Positions 61,747 through 64,000 of a stretch of DNA of 64,000 bases are shown piece after piece. The translations under genes and the position numbers were made by a program. Positions within the stretch are counted from its first letter, which is position 1, and each line of letters starts with the position of its first letter. The notes under the pieces are model-generated. The model saw nothing but the letters and a program-made list of their open reading frames with translations. It was not told where the DNA came from and searched no databases. The DNA comes from Paludibacteraceae bacterium (GTDB lineage: Bacteria > Bacteroidota > Bacteroidia > Bacteroidales > Paludibacteraceae): assembly GCA_017439235.1 (NCBI GenBank), contig JAFSJN010000003.1:1-64000 (forward strand), in the 5' to 3' direction.

Positions 61747-64000
61747 TTATTGAACCAATACCCGCTGAGCCGTACGCTTTCCGGAGGAAGAGGTCACTTC
61801 GACAGTATACAATCCCGGAGTAGCAGGAGCTGCAATAAACTGTTCTCCGGCTTGGCATTCTCTGCTATAGCAACATATACCGGCTATCGTATAGATACGG
61901 ACGATAGAGGGCGAGGACAAAACGGTCTTAATCGGCTGCAATGCTAGTGTCCAAGTGGGAAAGAGAGGCTGAGAAATATCATCATTCTCTATTTTTTCTA
62001 CAGCCGTTGGATTAAGGGCTGCCACAAATAAAGGAATAGTATCTATGCTAACGCCATCCAAATAGTAAGCAGTCAGAGTAGCTATATACGTAGTATCCCG
62101 CGTCTCAGGAGCCGGATAAATATGGTTCTCCACAGCTTTCCGTGAATAGGTGCCGTCTCCGAAATTCCAAACTAACGAGTCCAAACGCTCTTTTCTCGCC
62201 ACTTGCGCATGATGAGCAACATGGTTATACTCTTCTACATAACTCTTAGAGGCATTAAAATGTACGGTATAGGTCTTGGCATTTTTATCTACCGGATCCT
62301 TTTTATATTCTCCTATAGGTTTGGGTACAGCAGCAAAAGAGGACGCGTAGAGCGTAAAGTAATTAGTTGAGTCCTGTACAAACATACAATCAACGGCATA
62401 CAGGTTATCATCACTCATATCCACCGCCAGGGTTTGGGCATTAGTGAGGACATATTCTTGAGGCATTACGCCATTCCGGCGACGATGAATTTCATCTTTG
62501 GCATAATACCAATTGTACAAGAATCCGTCCGGAGCGGTCATATTTAGATTTATCACTCCGCTCTTTCTATTTTTGAGTCGCCCGTCTGAACGGCCAAGCG
62601 TAAAATACGCATAGCCGCTGTGTGCCCAAAAAACACAATCATATGTAGTCAAGCGCACCACCATCGTTTTCCCCGCGAATTCCTGCTTTTTGAGGTTGAC
62701 ACCTACCGTTGTCCAATCTTTCCAAACTACATCCGCCCTGAGTTGGGCAACATCCCGGGGCGTAAGATGCCATCCTTGTTCTTCGGAACCGGGTTTGAGT
62801 TGCTTGTCCTGATACACATCGTTACTGTTGAAATCCGCCTTGGCGCACGTAACCGAATCTTGCTCCACAAACACATCCAAGGTAAAGCGGGGATTTTCAT
62901 AGTCCTTATGGTTGGGAGATTCCAAGATGGTTGCATATTTGAGTATCATTACCGGTGCCTTAAGGGTATCCACCAGAAAGGAATACTCTATACGTTCTGT
63001 TTCTGCACCATTCATCCAGTTGCCCAATCGCACAGATGCCACTTCTCCCTCCGGAATCGTTTTCAATAGGTTGCCCGTATGCGGATCATACTCCGTTTGG
63101 TCATAATGCACCGTGTGCCGACTTTCTATCGAAGCATATCCCTTATCTACCGGTTTGACCTGTATATAATCCGAAAAAGTCAAGGTAGAGGTGGACGGTT
63201 TAGATTGGTTAACGTAACATTTTGCCTTATAGATATTCAGATAGTCTACATAATACAAGTCTGGATAATATACAACCTCCGTTATGCTTGATTGGATACC
63301 ATACAAACCGTTAGTACACTTGGCACGCACCGCAAATTCCGTTATGCCCATTGGTAGATTGTCAAACGAGACGGATGAGCCCTGTACAACTATAGGTCCG
63401 AACCACGTCGATTGCTCATAAGAGTAGGCCGTTACCTCATATTCAGAGGCTGTTCCATTCCATGACAGGTACGAAGTTCTCCCCTGAAAGGACACCTCCA
63501 AATTGGTCGGTTCGTCACAAGGCCGGGTTTCCAAAATCTTTATATTATCAATAACACCTCCGGGTTTTTTGCTCGGCACATCACCATTAATCCAAGCGTA
63601 GGCTAAATAGTGGGGAGTTCCATCACAGAGTCGATGGGGAATTGTCGTCACACATTGTTCCCAGCCAAAGACTCCACGTAAGTATTGATTATATGATAGC
63701 GGAATAATATAATTCCCCAATATCCAAAGACTCTCATTACTCGTCATTGAACAAATATTCACAGAATCCCCATCCGAATAGACCATAGGTATCCAAAAAG
63801 CATACAATCCCACATCCATATCTGGATCAGGCCCACCCTTCCAATCGCCCATCACGCGATAATCAAAAGTTAGGATATAGTCATCGTAAGACCGGGGTAA
63901 AGAAAGCGTGTCATAGGCAAAAATCATGCTGGGAGAATTAGTATAGTGAGCACTAATACCATTGTCGTCCGAAACATAAAGGCCATAGTGGCCATTGAAA
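61747..64000 (-). CDS. PKD/type IX-sorted surface protein (5' end beyond the window)
   Basis: The frame is open from the window edge (64000) to the stop at 61747. The residues upstream of the first visible Met (63927) continue the same fold (for example NGHYGLYVSDDNGISAHYTN), so the start lies outside. Visible parts are a choice-of-anchor-J/cleaved-adhesin-like jelly-roll (to about 150 residues after 63927), a fibronectin-III-like segment (TSYLSWNGTASEYEVTAYSY), a long beta region and a PKD domain with LVWNFGDGTYSR. The type IX-type ending is PGLYTVEVTSSSGKRTAQRV and LVQ. It is probably secreted and attached to the surface. The ligand is unknown. Confidence 0.85.
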   Translation of the reverse strand, partial: FNGHYGLYVSDDNGISAHYTNSPSMIFAYDTLSLPRSYDDYILTFDYRVMGDWKGGPDPDMDVGLYAFWIPMVYSDGDSVNICSMTSNESLWILGNYIIPLSYNQYLRGVFGWEQCVTTIPHRLCDGTPHYLAYAWINGDVPSKKPGGVIDNIKILETRPCDEPTNLEVSFQGRTSYLSWNGTASEYEVTAYSYEQSTWFGPIVVQGSSVSFDNLPMGITEFAVRAKCTNGLYGIQSSITEVVYYPDLYYVDYLNIYKAKCYVNQSKPSTSTLTFSDYIQVKPVDKGYASIESRHTVHYDQTEYDPHTGNLLKTIPEGEVASVRLGNWMNGAETERIEYSFLVDTLKAPVMILKYATILESPNHKDYENPRFTLDVFVEQDSVTCAKADFNSNDVYQDKQLKPGSEEQGWHLTPRDVAQLRADVVWKDWTTVGVNLKKQEFAGKTMVVRLTTYDCVFWAHSGYAYFTLGRSDGRLKNRKSGVINLNMTAPDGFLYNWYYAKDEIHRRRNGVMPQEYVLTNAQTLAVDMSDDNLYAVDCMFVQDSTNYFTLYASSFAAVPKPIGEYKKDPVDKNAKTYTVHFNASKSYVEEYNHVAHHAQVARKERLDSLVWNFGDGTYSRKAVENHIYPAPETRDTTYIATLTAYYLDGVSIDTIPLFVAALNPTAVEKIENDDISQPLFPTWTLALQPIKTVLSSPSIVRIYTIAGICCYSRECQAGEQFIAAPATPGLYTVEVTSSSGKRTAQRVLVQ

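Overview
The window reads as one chromosomal segment of a gut-type Bacteroidota bacterium, most likely order Bacteroidales. Four observations support this. Fifteen promoters match the Bacteroidota consensus (TTTG, 20 nt, TAnnTTTG), and there is little Shine-Dalgarno sequence. Several secreted proteins end in type IX-like C-terminal regions. A GldA-type ATPase domain is present. Nearly every gene has best-known homologues in Bacteroidales. Gene density is high, with many 1-28 bp overlaps, and only two stretches over 300 bp lack genes. I see no transposase, integrase, prophage, CRISPR array or rRNA.

Layout. 0.2-10.6 kb (+): a glycosyltransferase fused to a GldA-like ATPase, then ruvB, grpE, dnaJ, a predicted outer-membrane protein, two LtaS/sulfatase-like envelope phosphotransferases (one split into two overlapping genes) and a GT4 glycosyltransferase. 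10.5-17.0 kb: an O-antigen ligase-like protein, a divergent pair of CsgG-plus-FISUMP proteins, and a three-gene LPS-core cluster (lipid/Kdo kinase, GT2, GT4). 17.2-22.8 kb: rpsA, an M23 lipoprotein, a polyprenol-phosphate mannosyltransferase-like GT2, a YycJ-like hydrolase, tRNA-Val and a PAP2 phosphatase. 22.8-36.0 kb (-): a cell-surface block with two IgGFc-binding/PKD proteins around an OmpA-type porin, endonuclease I, pssA, an AmpG-like MFS permease and a phosphodiester-glycosidase-family protein. 36.0-40.2 kb: an accessory island with a single-polypeptide Type ISP/IIG-like restriction-modification enzyme between inverted and direct repeats, plus a 76-aa protein. 40.4-46.7 kb: folE, a SPOR protein, a TGS-nucleoside kinase and a sodium:solute symporter, divergent from a GH20 hexosaminidase. 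46.7-52.3 kb (-): kdsD, kdsA, a GH16-fold protein, a LOG protein and gyrB. 52.5-57.1 kb: tRNA-Cys, sufB, initiator tRNA-Met, a gyrA/parC-type subunit and a small membrane protein. 57.3-64.0 kb: a large exported WG-repeat/caspase protein, an esterase lipoprotein and a PKD/type IX surface protein that runs off the right edge.

The theme is envelope construction: Kdo supply (kdsA/kdsD), LPS-core decoration and ligation, phospholipid head groups, peptidoglycan turnover and secreted surface proteins. These are mixed with housekeeping functions. The most unusual items are the exported WG-repeat caspase, the CsgG/FISUMP pair, a short C-terminal tag shared by three secreted proteins, a tRNA-Val with C33, an initiator tRNA with A29-U41, and a perfectly symmetric overlapping divergent promoter.
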